Source of the DNA: Variovorax boronicumulans
Lineage (GTDB): Bacteria; Pseudomonadota; Gammaproteobacteria; Burkholderiales; Burkholderiaceae_C
Assembly: GCF_029892485.1 (NCBI RefSeq)
Contig: NZ_JARXVG010000011.1
Location: 1 to 64,000 of the forward strand
Direction of reading: 5' to 3'
Length of the DNA stretch: 64,000 bases
In this document: in pieces, positions 17,289 to 26,329 of the stretch
Numbering within the stretch: position 1 is the first letter of the stretch
Layout of the letters: the number at the start of each line of letters is the position of its first letter
Program-made: the position numbers and the translations under genes
Notes under the pieces: generated by a model
The model's database searches: none
Told to the model about the DNA's origin: nothing
The model's input: the letters and a program-made list of their open reading frames with translations, nothing else

Positions 17289-17522
17289 GACGACCCCTCA
17301 GCTTCGGTCTAGTCGTCGTTCCTAGAAGGGCATTCGCCATAACAAGCAGCCGCCCTCGACAAATACCTGAATCAGAAACGCCGCGAAAGCGAATGACCCT
17401 TCCGGCCGACCTGCGGACCCAACAGCGCGAACGCCTGCGATCGCGATGCAAAGGGCCGAACGCAAGCTGGCCAGCCTGATGCCGGACCCGGGGGGCCCGC
17501 GCCCGCTGGACACGTAAAAGGG
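17289..17522. other. Intergenic region upstream of the antitoxin gene
   Basis: These 230 bases precede the antitoxin-RES operon and should contain its promoter. No clear -35/-10 pair or gene was recognised; short minus-strand frames look like noise between the operon and the IS3 relic. Confidence 0.35.
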
Positions 17523-17710
17523 GCCCGCCCAAAGGTAAATCGAGGCGCTGCTCGTATTCGCGGTGCAAGCCTTTTAGGGCATTCTTGGTTGGGTACCCAG
17601 TTGCCGGGTGGCCGCCCTGACGCATTGGCCGAGCTTGATGTACAGCTCGACCGCTCGAATCCTGTCTTCGTACGAATACATGAACTGCCTCCTGATAGTC
17701 CAAGTATTTA
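17523..17710 (-). mobile_element. IS3-element relic (left end, orfA start)
   Basis: On the minus strand this reads the start of an OrfA like that of the intact IS3 copy: MYSYEDRIRAVELYIKLGQ, then after a frameshift PTKNALKGLHREYEQRLDL. The end carries AGTCCAAGTATTTA, a broken terminal repeat. The remainder of the element is gone. Its orientation is opposite to the relic at 15084, so the two do not form a simple composite transposon. Confidence 0.8.
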
Positions 17711-17728
17711 GGGATCGACGTCGCCCGA

Positions 17729-18037
17729 ATGCGGCGCCTGCGGCAGGGATTGATCTGGCGCAGTTTGTGGAATAACGTACGTGCGCTGGATGTCCCGGCT
17801 CATCAAGGAGTGCTCCTCTTCACTATCCAAAAAACAGTGCCCCCGCCCGACGGCTACAACAGCTGGCTCCACTATGCCGTCGAGTGTTTCAGCGCGCGAG
17901 CCCCCTGGCTCAAAAGTCACTGGAATAACTACTTCGACGAAAACGCGGTCGAGCTTGATCGGCAGGAAATCTGCAAATCAGCCCGGCTGGAGTTCTACGC
18001 CTTGAGAGAGGCTGCGGCAACTCGTCTCTCCAGATGA
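17729..18037 (+). CDS. Hypothetical protein, doubtful
   Basis: A 102-codon frame beginning 19 bases after the IS3 relic. The second half (NSWLHYAVECFSARAPWLK and onward) is reasonably protein-like, with aromatic and charged residues. The first 30 codons look random, so the true 5' end may have been lost. No family was recognised. It could be the 3' part of a gene cut by the IS3 insertion. Confidence 0.3.
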   Translation: MRRLRQGLIWRSLWNNVRALDVPAHQGVLLFTIQKTVPPPDGYNSWLHYAVECFSARAPWLKSHWNNYFDENAVELDRQEICKSARLEFYALREAAATRLSR

Positions 18038-18125
18038 ATTCGAGACTGCTGCGCTCAATTCCCGCCCATAGCTGCGCAGGCAGCCTCGCCTGGCGTGAGG
18101 GGTGCAAACCGGGTGGCGCGCGTTC

Positions 18126-19217
18126 GTGAACACCCTTTCGATCTTTGCAGGCCTCGATGCAAACGGGCAGATTCGTTTCGTGGGCGATGTGGCGCGTGGC
18201 GCCGAATGCGGCTGTTGCTGTGTGGCATGCGGGGCACCGCTGGTCGCGCGGCGCGGCGACGTGCGGGCTTGGCATTTTGCTCATGAAGCCAGCCAGGAGC
18301 GACCTGACTGCTTCACGGGGGCAGTGAATTTGTTGCGGCGCTTGGCTGTCGAGCGGTTGAAGGCACAAGGTCTTCCTCCAATGCCGGCCTACAGGGCCTC
18401 GGTGACGGCGCGGCCGCCGCTGCCACCGCTTCATGAAATGCTCGAATGGCATCCGGGCGACGGCGTAGTCGAACACTGGGAAAGCCGCTTGCTGCAGAGC
18501 GCCTTTGTGGCGCTACTGCGGCTTCACTCCGGCACAGGCGTGCGCGTCTTCGTGGAAATCAGCGGCGCGTCCAACGCGTCGCTGGTGCCCGCGACGAGTG
18601 ACGAAGGTGTTCTCCTTCTGACGCTCCCACTGCCGTCAAGCAGCGAGGACCTGAAAGACTTGGGCGCTGCGGTCCGCCACATCGACGTCAACATCCAGTC
18701 GCGCTGGATCCGGCTGCCTGATGCCAACGCCAAGATCATCGAAGTGCGTGAACGGCTTGAAGACCGAGCTAGGACAGTTCGCGACGAAGCCGAGGCGTTG
18801 CGGCGACGTGGCAGCTTGCCGACGCCAGGGCTGCGCGCCGCTTCCCCACCGCCATACCCCTCCTCCGTCCCTGCCTCTTCGCCGTCGGCTCCGCCGCTGA
18901 CGGAACTGGACGACTCGCCCTGGAGCGCCTGGAGAAAGCCAAGGAGCGCATTCATGTGCTACGGCCTGGCCGACGGCACCGCGTGGATACTCTTCACGCA
19001 CCACGATGGCCGTCGTGTCATGGCGGCCTGGCCGCTTAACGAAGGCTGGGACGAGTCAATGCCCGCACGGATTGGGGTGCCCGATCTGAACTTGGGCGTC
19101 TATGTTCTCGAAGACCAGTTGAAGGCCATGATCTATCTGGGCGAGATGCGGCCCCGGGTTCGAAGCGCAAGCAACTGGTCGGAGCTCCTTGCCATCGAGT
19201 GGCTGCATCGCCCCTGA
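18126..19217 (+). CDS. CoiA-like zinc-finger protein with unknown C-terminal domain
   Basis: About 363 residues from a GTG at 18126; a GTG at 18102 in the same frame is an alternative. The N-terminus resembles the competence CoiA-like family: a C-C-V-A-C-G-A-P-L zinc-ribbon knuckle, then RAWHFAHE and a C-F-T-G-A-V-N-L-L-R-R helix. A middle region (about 120-240) contains VRVFVEIS, which could be a nuclease-type strand, and a charged helix. After a Pro/Ser linker, a separate C-terminal domain (about 270-360, SAFMCYGLADGTAWILF...) has no recognised match. Relatives occur in mobile regions beside nuclease and defence genes. A TIR-domain gene follows on the same strand after 350 bases. A DNA- or NA-processing role is inferred, not shown. 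Confidence 0.6.
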   Translation: MNTLSIFAGLDANGQIRFVGDVARGAECGCCCVACGAPLVARRGDVRAWHFAHEASQERPDCFTGAVNLLRRLAVERLKAQGLPPMPAYRASVTARPPLPPLHEMLEWHPGDGVVEHWESRLLQSAFVALLRLHSGTGVRVFVEISGASNASLVPATSDEGVLLLTLPLPSSSEDLKDLGAAVRHIDVNIQSRWIRLPDANAKIIEVRERLEDRARTVRDEAEALRRRGSLPTPGLRAASPPPYPSSVPASSPSAPPLTELDDSPWSAWRKPRSAFMCYGLADGTAWILFTHHDGRRVMAAWPLNEGWDESMPARIGVPDLNLGVYVLEDQLKAMIYLGEMRPRVRSASNWSELLAIEWLHRP

Positions 19218-19568
19218 GCCGGGCGGCTGAGACCTGAGAGAGTGCAGTGGCCACGGTCCTGACGCAACTTCGGGATGCTGCGACCACGGTAGCAGACGCT
19301 GAGTCGACAGCCGATCCTCAAGATCCAGGTCGGCGACTTACAGCTCGGGGGCAAACGGCGACGGGTGGATGGTTATGCCGGAGGCCCGCGACCTGTTCGG
19401 CAGCCTGCGCCTCAAGATCGTCCGGCAGCAAGGCAACACCAGCGAAGGCCGGAGCTTCGGACTAGACCCTCTAGAGCTATCGAGAGGCACCCGGCTTCCG
19501 CAGGAGCGAGAACCGTTGGCAAGGCGCACTCGGCGAGAATCACTGACGTTCACCGCTGAGGACTTCAC
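19218..19568. other. Intergenic gap between the CoiA-like and TIR genes
   Basis: No convincing gene. Three plus-strand frames each look coding-like for a short stretch, so a decayed small gene is possible, but no motif identifies it. The end contains GAGG 8 bases before the GTG start of the TIR gene. Confidence 0.35.
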
Positions 19569-20549
19569 GTGGCCCGACTGTTCTTCTCCTACTCACACGA
19601 CGACGAAAGCTACCGCGACCAGCTAGAGAAGCATTTGTCCATGCTCAAGAACCAGAAGCTGATCGACTCTTGGCATGACCGGCGGATCGAGGCGGGATCT
19701 TCAATCGACGGCTTGATCGAAGCCGAGCTGGACCGGGCGGACATCATCCTGCTGCTGATCAGTGCGAGCTTCCTGGCGTCTACGTATTGCTACTCCAAGG
19801 AAATGGCGCGAGCGATCGAGCGGCACAACCTCGGTGAAGCCGTGGTCATCCCCGTCATCGTTCGGCCCTGTGACTGGCACCCTGCGCCCTTTGGCGGATT
19901 GCTGGCCGCTCCGCGGGACGGCAAGGCGATCTCGACTTGGCCGAACTACGACGAAGCCTACGCGGACGTGGCGCGACAGGTGCGCACAGTCGCCGAACGT
20001 CTTGCCGGCGGAAAGACGGCGCCGGCGCTCAGCGCTGGTGCCGGAACCGCTAGCCAGGCTGGCTCCGCATCCCCCGGGGCTGCGTCGGCGGCGAGCCCTT
20101 GGGAACCCCGCTCGAGCAATCTGGCGCTTCGCAAGGAATTCAGCGACCTAGACAAGGACGCTTTCCTGCAAGACTCCTTCAGCTACGTGCGTCGCTTCTT
20201 CAAGGCCTCCATGGAGGAACTGGAGAAGCGGAACAAGGACATCAAGGCCGTTTTCGGAGAGATCGACGCCCAGACGTTCAACGCGATGCTCTACAAGCAC
20301 GGCAAGAAGGTGGCCGAATGTTCGGTGCACTGTGGTGGCAACGGCTTTTCGCGCGCGAGCATCGCCTTCTCGTTCGATGCCTCCTCACGCGGTAACAGCA
20401 TGAATGAATCGCTTTCGGTGGATGCGGATAACCAGATCATGTATCTGCGATCCATGGGCATGTTCTCCGGTGGGGACCGCGCCTCGAAGCTCTCGCAGGA
20501 GGGTGGCGCGGAGCTGCTCTGGGAAATGTTCATCGAGCGCCTCCAGTAG
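19569..20549 (+). CDS. TIR-domain protein with unknown C-terminal domain
   Basis: A 326-residue protein starting at GTG with GAGG upstream. Residues 1-145 form a TIR domain: RLFFSYSHDDESYRDQLEKH at the start, the RADIILLLISASFLASTYCY strand-loop and IPVIVRPCDWHPAPF. Glu78 in TYCYSKEM occupies the place of the catalytic glutamate in NAD-cleaving TIR domains. A Ala/Gly/Ser/Pro linker (about 146-180) leads to a C-terminal domain (about 185-326) with a helical half and a strand-rich half (AECSVHCGGNGFSRASIAFS...). That second domain matches nothing I recognise. Bacterial TIR proteins with extra domains are often anti-phage effectors sensing infection; here that is inference from domain and island context. 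Confidence 0.85.
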   Translation: MARLFFSYSHDDESYRDQLEKHLSMLKNQKLIDSWHDRRIEAGSSIDGLIEAELDRADIILLLISASFLASTYCYSKEMARAIERHNLGEAVVIPVIVRPCDWHPAPFGGLLAAPRDGKAISTWPNYDEAYADVARQVRTVAERLAGGKTAPALSAGAGTASQAGSASPGAASAASPWEPRSSNLALRKEFSDLDKDAFLQDSFSYVRRFFKASMEELEKRNKDIKAVFGEIDAQTFNAMLYKHGKKVAECSVHCGGNGFSRASIAFSFDASSRGNSMNESLSVDADNQIMYLRSMGMFSGGDRASKLSQEGGAELLWEMFIERLQ

Positions 20550-21108
20550 CGTCGCCGATCTGTCTTGGGATCTACCGAGAAAGAAAAATGGTGGCTTGGG
20601 GCTGGATCCCACCGCCCCCTCGCTGGTTGGCCGCTTCGGGCCGGTTCGAAAGGAGAATCAGGTACCAGCGTATTGCGCATCCTCTTGAAAAAACCAAGCC
20701 GCGATCTGCTCGCGGCTGCGGCATTGTGAACGCCGAAGATCAGTACCGCTCAGCTTGATCTCGGAAGGCCCGTCGACCGCAGCGTCGACAAATCGGCTCG
20801 AAGCGTCCTCATACACGATGCATCCAAGCCATGCATTGAAATCTATCGGTACTTATGGCGGTATTTTTTTCTTCCAGCCCAAAGAATCCAATCCTCATGC
20901 GGATTTTTGACATACCTGCGATTCCTGTCGAACACCACGAGATCACATCAAGTCGTCTCGGGTCATCCCAGAACCCGCCGCCTCAGGTTCTCCACCCCGT
21001 TGTTGTCCGCCGGCAAGCTCCCGTCATCAAGATCGCGCGTCGGCGCAGTAGGCTGGTCGTCCAGATGCTCGGCGGATATGCGGCGTCGGCTTTCGCCCCT
21101 GGCTGAGC
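20550..21108. other. Gene-poor stretch, possible right part of the island
   Basis: No gene is supported in 559 bases. Frames on both strands are short and lack motifs, and base composition fluctuates. This probably holds decayed sequence at the island boundary, immediately before a truncated threonine-dehydratase gene. Confidence 0.4.
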
Positions 21109-21414
21109 GGCACGATCTGCGACGCACTTCTGGTGCCGACGCCGGGCGTCCTGGCGTTCGAGGTCATGCGGTCTTGCCGTGTGAGAGGCTCGACGGAGTC
21201 CGACAGCGAGGCCCGCGCTGCCATGCGCTTTGGTTTCGAGCACCTGAAGCTCGTCCTGGAACCTGGCGGTGCGACCGCTCTGGCGGCCGCGATGTTTCGT
21301 CGCTTTCCAACGGGTTCTTCCGGCGTGCTGGCAATTCTCTCGGGCGGCAACGTGGATGCGGAAGTCTTCGAACGGAGCATCGGCCACCCGGACCTGCCTT
21401 GGCGGTCAGCTTGA
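21109..21414 (+). pseudogene. 3' remnant of a threonine/serine dehydratase gene
   Basis: About 100 codons match the end of PLP-dependent threonine dehydratases: TICDALLVPTPGVLAFEVM, AMRFGFEHLKLVLEPGGA and VLAILSGGNVDAEVF. The PLP lysine and the N-terminal two thirds are missing, and no start is available at the junction. It marks the right edge of the accessory island, mirroring the livF tail at the left edge. Confidence 0.75.
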
Positions 21415-21853
21415 GCGCATCGATCGCGCGATTCTGCCGCCCGCTCTTGCAGTACAGCTCGCCAAGGTTTCGCTAGGCAATGCCGTAGCCGGGGGCGACG
21501 CGAGTTGCCGCCCGGGTCTCGTGCGCCGAGTGAACCACGCAGCTCATCACTACCTGGCTCCTCGGTGCGACCGGCAGCCCCGCCGCGCAGACATGGTAGT
21601 TCCAGGCACCAGCGTTATCACGGTCCTGACCACACCAGCGCGACGTCACAGAAGAACCTGCGGCGGATCTGTCTTCCCGAGGAAAAAAATCCTGTCCATA
21701 CGGACAGGTTCAATGTAATCGTCCAGCAGTTCTCGACATCATCCAGAACGGGATCCGCGACACGTCGCAGGAAAGATTCGATGCGGCGCCCGCAAAGACA
21801 TCGCCTGATCGCCAATGAGCGCGTGCCTCTTCTGAACTATTGAAGGACTGCAA
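21415..21853. other. Intergenic region upstream of the SDR gene
   Basis: No gene recognised in 439 bases. Likely decayed sequence plus the promoter of the SDR gene. GAAGGA lies 7 bases before the ATG at 21854 and is its ribosome-binding site. Confidence 0.4.
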
Positions 21854-22591
21854 ATGTTAGAAACCAAGACCGCAATCGTGACGGGTGCCAGTCGTGGAAT
21901 TGGGCATGCCACCGCTCAACGCTTTCGGGATCTGGGATGGCGAGTGATCACGGTGTCCCGCACGCCTCCGCCCGACGCGTGTCCGTGGAGCCAAGGGGGC
22001 AACACCCACATCTCGCTGGACCTTTCCGATCTGCAGCAGATTCTCAAGACGGTGGAGGCGCTGCGGCCCCTGTTGGGAGGCGCCAAGCTGCACGCGCTGA
22101 TCAACAATGCCGGCATCTCGCCAAAGGGCCCAGGGGGCACCCGCGTCAACTCCCTCACGACCGACCTGGACGTGTGGCAGTCGATGTACAACACCAACTT
22201 CTATGCGCCGTTGGTGTTGACTCGCGGATTCGCACAAGAACTGTCCAATGCGGGCGGCGCCGTGGTCAACCTGTGCTCGATCGCGGGCAGCCGCGTGCAC
22301 CCCTTCGCCGGCTCGGCTTACGCAACGTCCAAGTCGGCCTTGGCCGCATTGACCCGAGAGATGGCGAACGACATGGCCCCCCTCAATGTGCGGGTGAATG
22401 CCATTGCACCGGGCGAGATCGACACAGACATTCTGTCGCCGGGAACCACGGAGATCGTCGAGAACGACATTCCGATGCGGCGCCTCGGCACCGTGGAAGA
22501 AGTGGCGGACCTGATCGAATTCCTCTGCAGCGAGAAGGCGTCCTATATCACTGGGACGGAAATCCCGATCGACGGCGGTCAACGCATCTGA
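21854..22591 (+). CDS. Short-chain dehydrogenase/reductase
   Basis: A 245-residue classical SDR. TGASRGIG near residue 10 binds NAD(P), NNAG lies at about 85, and the catalytic Ser (LCSIAGSRVHPF), Tyr-x-x-x-Lys (YATSKSALA) and the later NAIAPGEIDTD are all present. The C-terminal TGTEIPIDGG is standard. It precedes the MarR gene and the amino-alcohol-type catabolic cluster on the same strand, and may oxidise or reduce a carbonyl in that pathway. Substrate cannot be told from sequence. Confidence 0.9.
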   Translation: MLETKTAIVTGASRGIGHATAQRFRDLGWRVITVSRTPPPDACPWSQGGNTHISLDLSDLQQILKTVEALRPLLGGAKLHALINNAGISPKGPGGTRVNSLTTDLDVWQSMYNTNFYAPLVLTRGFAQELSNAGGAVVNLCSIAGSRVHPFAGSAYATSKSALAALTREMANDMAPLNVRVNAIAPGEIDTDILSPGTTEIVENDIPMRRLGTVEEVADLIEFLCSEKASYITGTEIPIDGGQRI

Positions 22592-22700
22592 AATGGGTGT
22601 GCGCCGCTACCCGGCCCCTCTCCGGCGCGCTCGAAACTTTTCTCGCAAGCCTGGCTTGAGGCGAATCAGATCCTCCCCATCCCACTGAAGGCAGATCCAC

Positions 22701-23369
22701 TTGCAAGCCTCCGCCGACATCGCCGCACTGCGCGCGCCGTGCGCATTGGACGATCTCCTTCTCGATCGTGTCTGGCGCTGCATGCGCGCATGCAGTGCCA
22801 TGACCACACGTGTAGTCGAAGGAGGCTTCGGCATCACGCATCGCGAGTGGGGAATGATCGGCATGCTCGCGCAGGTCGGAGAGCTTGGTTCATCGGAACT
22901 CGCCGAGCGCATGCTGCTGGATCGGGTGCGCACGTCGCGCGGCCTCCGCAGCCTTTTCGAAAAACGGCTAATCGAGAGACGCCACGACGCGGACGATCGC
23001 CGCAGGGTCCATGTGCAGCTGAGCGCGGCGGGCCGAGCGCTTTTCGACGAGCTGTTTCCTCGCATCGCTCGCCTGAACATCGATCTTCTCGATGGGCTCG
23101 ACGAAGCGCATCACGAACTCTTTCTCTCTTGTCTGCACCGGCTCGAATTGCGAGCTCGCGAGTTGAACGCGAATGGCCTCGTGCCCGAGAAGGCCGACCG
23201 TCGTTCGGGCGGCACGCGCCATCGCTGGCCGCGGGGCATCGCCTTTCCGGTGAGCCTGGCCGAGCAAAGCGCTCCGGCGTTGGTGGCTGCTCGTGCCGGC
23301 AGACCCCAGCACAACGATACGAACCGGGGGCACCCAGCCTCAACCGCCGCTTCGCCGACCTCGCGCTGA
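22701..23369 (+). CDS. MarR-family regulator with a C-terminal tail
   Basis: A 222-residue protein from a TTG; the MarR homology begins at LDDLLLDRVWRCMRA, upstream of the first in-frame ATG, so the TTG start is preferred. The winged helix is at about 50-110 (GITHREWGMIGMLAQVGELG, SSELAERMLLDRVRTSRGL, DRRRVHVQLSAAG). MarR proteins are typically 140-160 residues. The last ~60 here are Arg/Ala/Pro-rich and look like read-through into non-conserved sequence after loss of an earlier stop. It probably controls the SDR gene or the neighbouring transport cluster. Confidence 0.8.
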   Translation: MQASADIAALRAPCALDDLLLDRVWRCMRACSAMTTRVVEGGFGITHREWGMIGMLAQVGELGSSELAERMLLDRVRTSRGLRSLFEKRLIERRHDADDRRRVHVQLSAAGRALFDELFPRIARLNIDLLDGLDEAHHELFLSCLHRLELRARELNANGLVPEKADRRSGGTRHRWPRGIAFPVSLAEQSAPALVAARAGRPQHNDTNRGHPASTAASPTSR

Positions 23370-23387
23370 CCTGGTCAGTGCCCCCAG

Positions 23388-23909
23388 TCAGAGGGCCGTT
23401 CGCTGTCGGGCGGCCAGCAAGGCATCGATGGGGACCTCGGTCGTGTCCTTCACCGTCTTCACGCAGATGTAGGTGAAGTGCTTTTCGACGCCGACTTCAG
23501 CATTGAACATGCGCTCCGAAATTGCATGCAGATGCGCAATGTCGGTGGAGATGACCCGGATCAAGTAGTCGAAGTCGCCGCTGATCAGGCTGCAAGTCAG
23601 CATCTCGGGTTGCTTGAGGACGTACTTCTCGAACCGCATGAAATCCTGCGCATGGTGGCTCTTGAGCGTGACCTCCATGTAGGTGTAGAGATGCGGAATG
23701 AGCTTCTCGAGATTGAGAACCGCGCGATAAGCGGTCACAAGCTTTCCCTTCTCGAGCCGGCGAACCCTTTCAAGGCATGGACTGGCGGAGAGGCCTATTC
23801 GCTCGGCCAGCATCACGTTCGTCAGTCGAGCGTCCTGCTGAATGATTGCGAGGATCTGCAGGTCGATGCGATCCAGCTTGAGCTGCCTGGATGCTGCTTC
23901 ATCTGCCAT
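23388..23909 (-). CDS. Lrp/AsnC-family regulator
   Basis: A 173-residue regulator starting at the ATG giving MADEAASRQLKLDRIDLQIL; the open frame extends 41 codons upstream but that part is not family-like. The winged helix lies at about 12-65 (RLTNVMLAERIGLSASPCLERVRRLE) and the RAM ligand-binding domain at about 75-160 (EVTLKSHHAQDFMRFE, SGDFDYLIRVIST). It is divergent from the ABC transporter operon across about 225 bases, the classical arrangement for an amino-acid-responsive regulator of the adjacent catabolic genes. Confidence 0.9.
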   Translation of the reverse strand: MADEAASRQLKLDRIDLQILAIIQQDARLTNVMLAERIGLSASPCLERVRRLEKGKLVTAYRAVLNLEKLIPHLYTYMEVTLKSHHAQDFMRFEKYVLKQPEMLTCSLISGDFDYLIRVISTDIAHLHAISERMFNAEVGVEKHFTYICVKTVKDTTEVPIDALLAARQRTAL

Positions 23910-24135
23910 CTTGATCTGCCTTCGTGGAGTGTCCAGCAGATTCTGCCGCAGAGACGGCATGCGCCCTACAGGATTCGCCGCAGACAGCCAATTTCCGTAG
24001 CCTTTTCTGGTTATTCCGCTGGATGATTGCATCGCCGGGGCATAGAAACGACTGCGAAGGCTTCTTGTCCGATTGGGCGATGGAGCCGGGGTGGCGCGAG
24101 AGAAGAATCAGATCAACCACGAGAGAGAAATACTC

Positions 24136-25218
24136 ATGTCCGTCATTGCCACCTTCGATCAAGTCTGCAAGTCCTACGACGGTTTGTCCCAGGTCGTCGA
24201 TCGTCTCGATCTTGCAGTGCAGGAAGGCGAGTTCCTGTCGCTGCTCGGCCCCTCCGGATCAGGCAAGACGACAACCCTGATGATGCTGGCCGGCTTTGAG
24301 ACGCCGACCAGCGGGGACATCCGCCTGGCGGGTCGATCGCTGCGCGCGGTACCCGCATACAAGCGGGACATCGGCATGGTGTTCCAGAACTATGCGCTCT
24401 TTCCCCACATGACCGTTGGCGAGAACGTCGCGTTTCCATTGCAGGTCCGCGGCATCGGACGCGATGAGCAGGCACGCCGGGTAAAGCTCGCGCTGGACAT
24501 GGTGCAGCTGTCGCATGCGGCGCAACGATTGCCAGCGCAGCTGTCCGGAGGCCAGCAGCAGCGCGTCGCCGTTGCACGGGCGCTGGTGTTCGAGCCCAAG
24601 CTGGTGTTGATGGATGAACCGCTCGGTGCACTTGACAAGAATCTGCGCGAACAAATGCAGTTCGAGATTCGGCAACTGCACCGGCGCCTCGGCGTGACCA
24701 TGGTGTACGTGACGCACGACCAGGCAGAGGCGCTGACCATGTCGGACCGCATCGCGGTATTTCACCAGGGAAAGATCCAGCAACTGTGCGGACCGCGCGA
24801 GATGTACGAGCAGCCGTCCAGTGCCTTCGTCGCAACATTTGTCGGCGAGAGCAATCGGTTGTCGGGCACGGTCGAAGCGCTGGTGGACGGCGTCGCCGTT
24901 CTGCGCACCGACGGTGGCTCGCTCCTGCAGGCTGTGGCGGGCGATGGCGTGCGTGTCGGTGGCAACGGCGTATTCACGCTTCGCCCGGAACGCGCCGAGT
25001 TGTCCGCATCCAGGACCGCAGAGGGCGTGGGCGTGGCCGCGACGCTCGAGGAGGCCATCTTCGTTGGCGACAAGATGCGTGCACGCCTTCGCACCAGCGA
25101 CGGCCACGAAATGATCGCCTGCCGCAGTCCCGATCAGTTCGACACGCTGCCCACGCCGGGCTCAAGCCTCTGCGTCACATGGCGCATCGAACACGCCCGT
25201 ATCTTCGTCGCACCCTGA
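24136..25218 (+). CDS. Spermidine/putrescine-type ABC transporter ATPase (PotA-like)
   Basis: A 360-residue ATPase. Walker A GPSGSGKTT, Q-loop VFQNYALFPHMTV, signature LSGGQQQRVAVARAL, Walker B LVLMDEPLGALD and the H-loop VYVTHDQAEA are all intact. A C-terminal TOBE domain (about 245-355) follows. The ATG at 24136 has GAGAGAGAA upstream; the longer frame is not needed. First gene of a transporter operon followed by the binding protein and two permeases. The family imports polyamines or similar small cations; the downstream kinase and PLP enzyme suggest an amino alcohol. Confidence 0.93.
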   Translation: MSVIATFDQVCKSYDGLSQVVDRLDLAVQEGEFLSLLGPSGSGKTTTLMMLAGFETPTSGDIRLAGRSLRAVPAYKRDIGMVFQNYALFPHMTVGENVAFPLQVRGIGRDEQARRVKLALDMVQLSHAAQRLPAQLSGGQQQRVAVARALVFEPKLVLMDEPLGALDKNLREQMQFEIRQLHRRLGVTMVYVTHDQAEALTMSDRIAVFHQGKIQQLCGPREMYEQPSSAFVATFVGESNRLSGTVEALVDGVAVLRTDGGSLLQAVAGDGVRVGGNGVFTLRPERAELSASRTAEGVGVAATLEEAIFVGDKMRARLRTSDGHEMIACRSPDQFDTLPTPGSSLCVTWRIEHARIFVAP

Positions 25219-25270
25219 GGTGCTCTTCTTGCCCGCCCGTAGTTCAACTCCACAGATAGAGGAATCGCTC

Positions 25271-26329
25271 ATGTCCATCTTCCGCTCAGCCACATTGCTG
25301 CTCGTTGCGACGCTCAGCGCCGCAGGCGTTGCGACCAATGCCTGGTCCCAGGGCCGTCCACTCACCGTCGTGTCGTGGGGAGGCGCGTACCAGGACGCGC
25401 AACGCGAGGTGTACTTCAAGCCCTTCACTGCCAAGACCGGCGTCAAGCTGGTCGATGAATCGTGGGACGGCGGCATCGGCGTGCTGCGCGCCAAGCTCCA
25501 GGGCGGTGCGAACAACTGGGACCTGGTGCAGGTCGAATCCGAGGAACTGCAACTGGGTTGCGAGGAAGGCCTCTTCGAGAAGATCGACTGGGCCAAGCTC
25601 GGCGGGCGCGATGCCTACATGCCGGAGGCCGCGAACGATTGCGGCGTCGGGGCCATCCTCTACAACTTCGTGCTGGCTTACGACGGCGACAAGTTCAAGG
25701 GCGCCGGGCCGCAGTCGTGGGCGGACTTCTTCGATCTCCAGAAGTTTCCGGGCAAGCGCAGCCTGCGCAAGGGCGCAAAGACCAACCTCGAGTTCGCGCT
25801 GATCGCAGACGGCGTGAAGCCGGCGGACATCTACCAGGTTCTGTCGACGCCGGCAGGCGTGGACCGCGCATTCAAGAAGCTCGACACCATCAAGAGCAGC
25901 ATCGTCTGGTGGGAGAAGGGTGCGCAACCGCCGCAACTGCTGGCCTCGGGCGAAGTGGCGATGGTGTCGGCCTACAACGGCCGCATTGCCGCGGCCAACA
26001 AGACCGACAAGAAGAACTTCCGGATCACCTGGAAGAACAGCCTCTACACCATCGACTCGTGGGCCATCATGAAGGGATCGCCGAACAAGGCGCAGGCCGA
26101 GCAGTACCTTGTCTTCGCCGGAACGCCCTCGGTGCAGAAGGACCTCCCTCCCCTCATTCCCTACGGCGTCACCAACAAACGCAGCACCGAGCTGGTCGCC
26201 AAGTCCGTTCTGCCGGACCTCCCGACGAACCCGGAATACATGGCGAGCGCCCTGCTCATCAGCGACAAGTTCTGGCTCGAGAACCTCGACCGCCTGACGC
26301 AGCGCTTCAATAGCTGGGTGTCCAAGTGA
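25271..26329 (+). CDS. Periplasmic polyamine-type substrate-binding protein (PotD-like)
   Basis: A 352-residue secreted binding protein. The signal peptide (about 1-28) ends NAWSQ. The mature part begins RPLTVVSWGGAYQDAQREVY, the hallmark of extracellular binding family 1 members of the PotD/PotF group. Later LRKGAKTNLEFALIADG and YNGRIAAAN are typical. The ATG at 25271 is chosen because the signal peptide begins there. It lies between the ATPase and the first permease; its stop overlaps the permease GTG. Confidence 0.92.
   Translation: MSIFRSATLLLVATLSAAGVATNAWSQGRPLTVVSWGGAYQDAQREVYFKPFTAKTGVKLVDESWDGGIGVLRAKLQGGANNWDLVQVESEELQLGCEEGLFEKIDWAKLGGRDAYMPEAANDCGVGAILYNFVLAYDGDKFKGAGPQSWADFFDLQKFPGKRSLRKGAKTNLEFALIADGVKPADIYQVLSTPAGVDRAFKKLDTIKSSIVWWEKGAQPPQLLASGEVAMVSAYNGRIAAANKTDKKNFRITWKNSLYTIDSWAIMKGSPNKAQAEQYLVFAGTPSVQKDLPPLIPYGVTNKRSTELVAKSVLPDLPTNPEYMASALLISDKFWLENLDRLTQRFNSWVSK

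Noticed and set aside
15084..17710. Composite transposon carrying the RES module between two IS3 ends
   Set aside because: The two IS3 relics are partial, frameshifted, and belong to elements of opposite orientation, and the RES/antitoxin unit has no flanking duplication.
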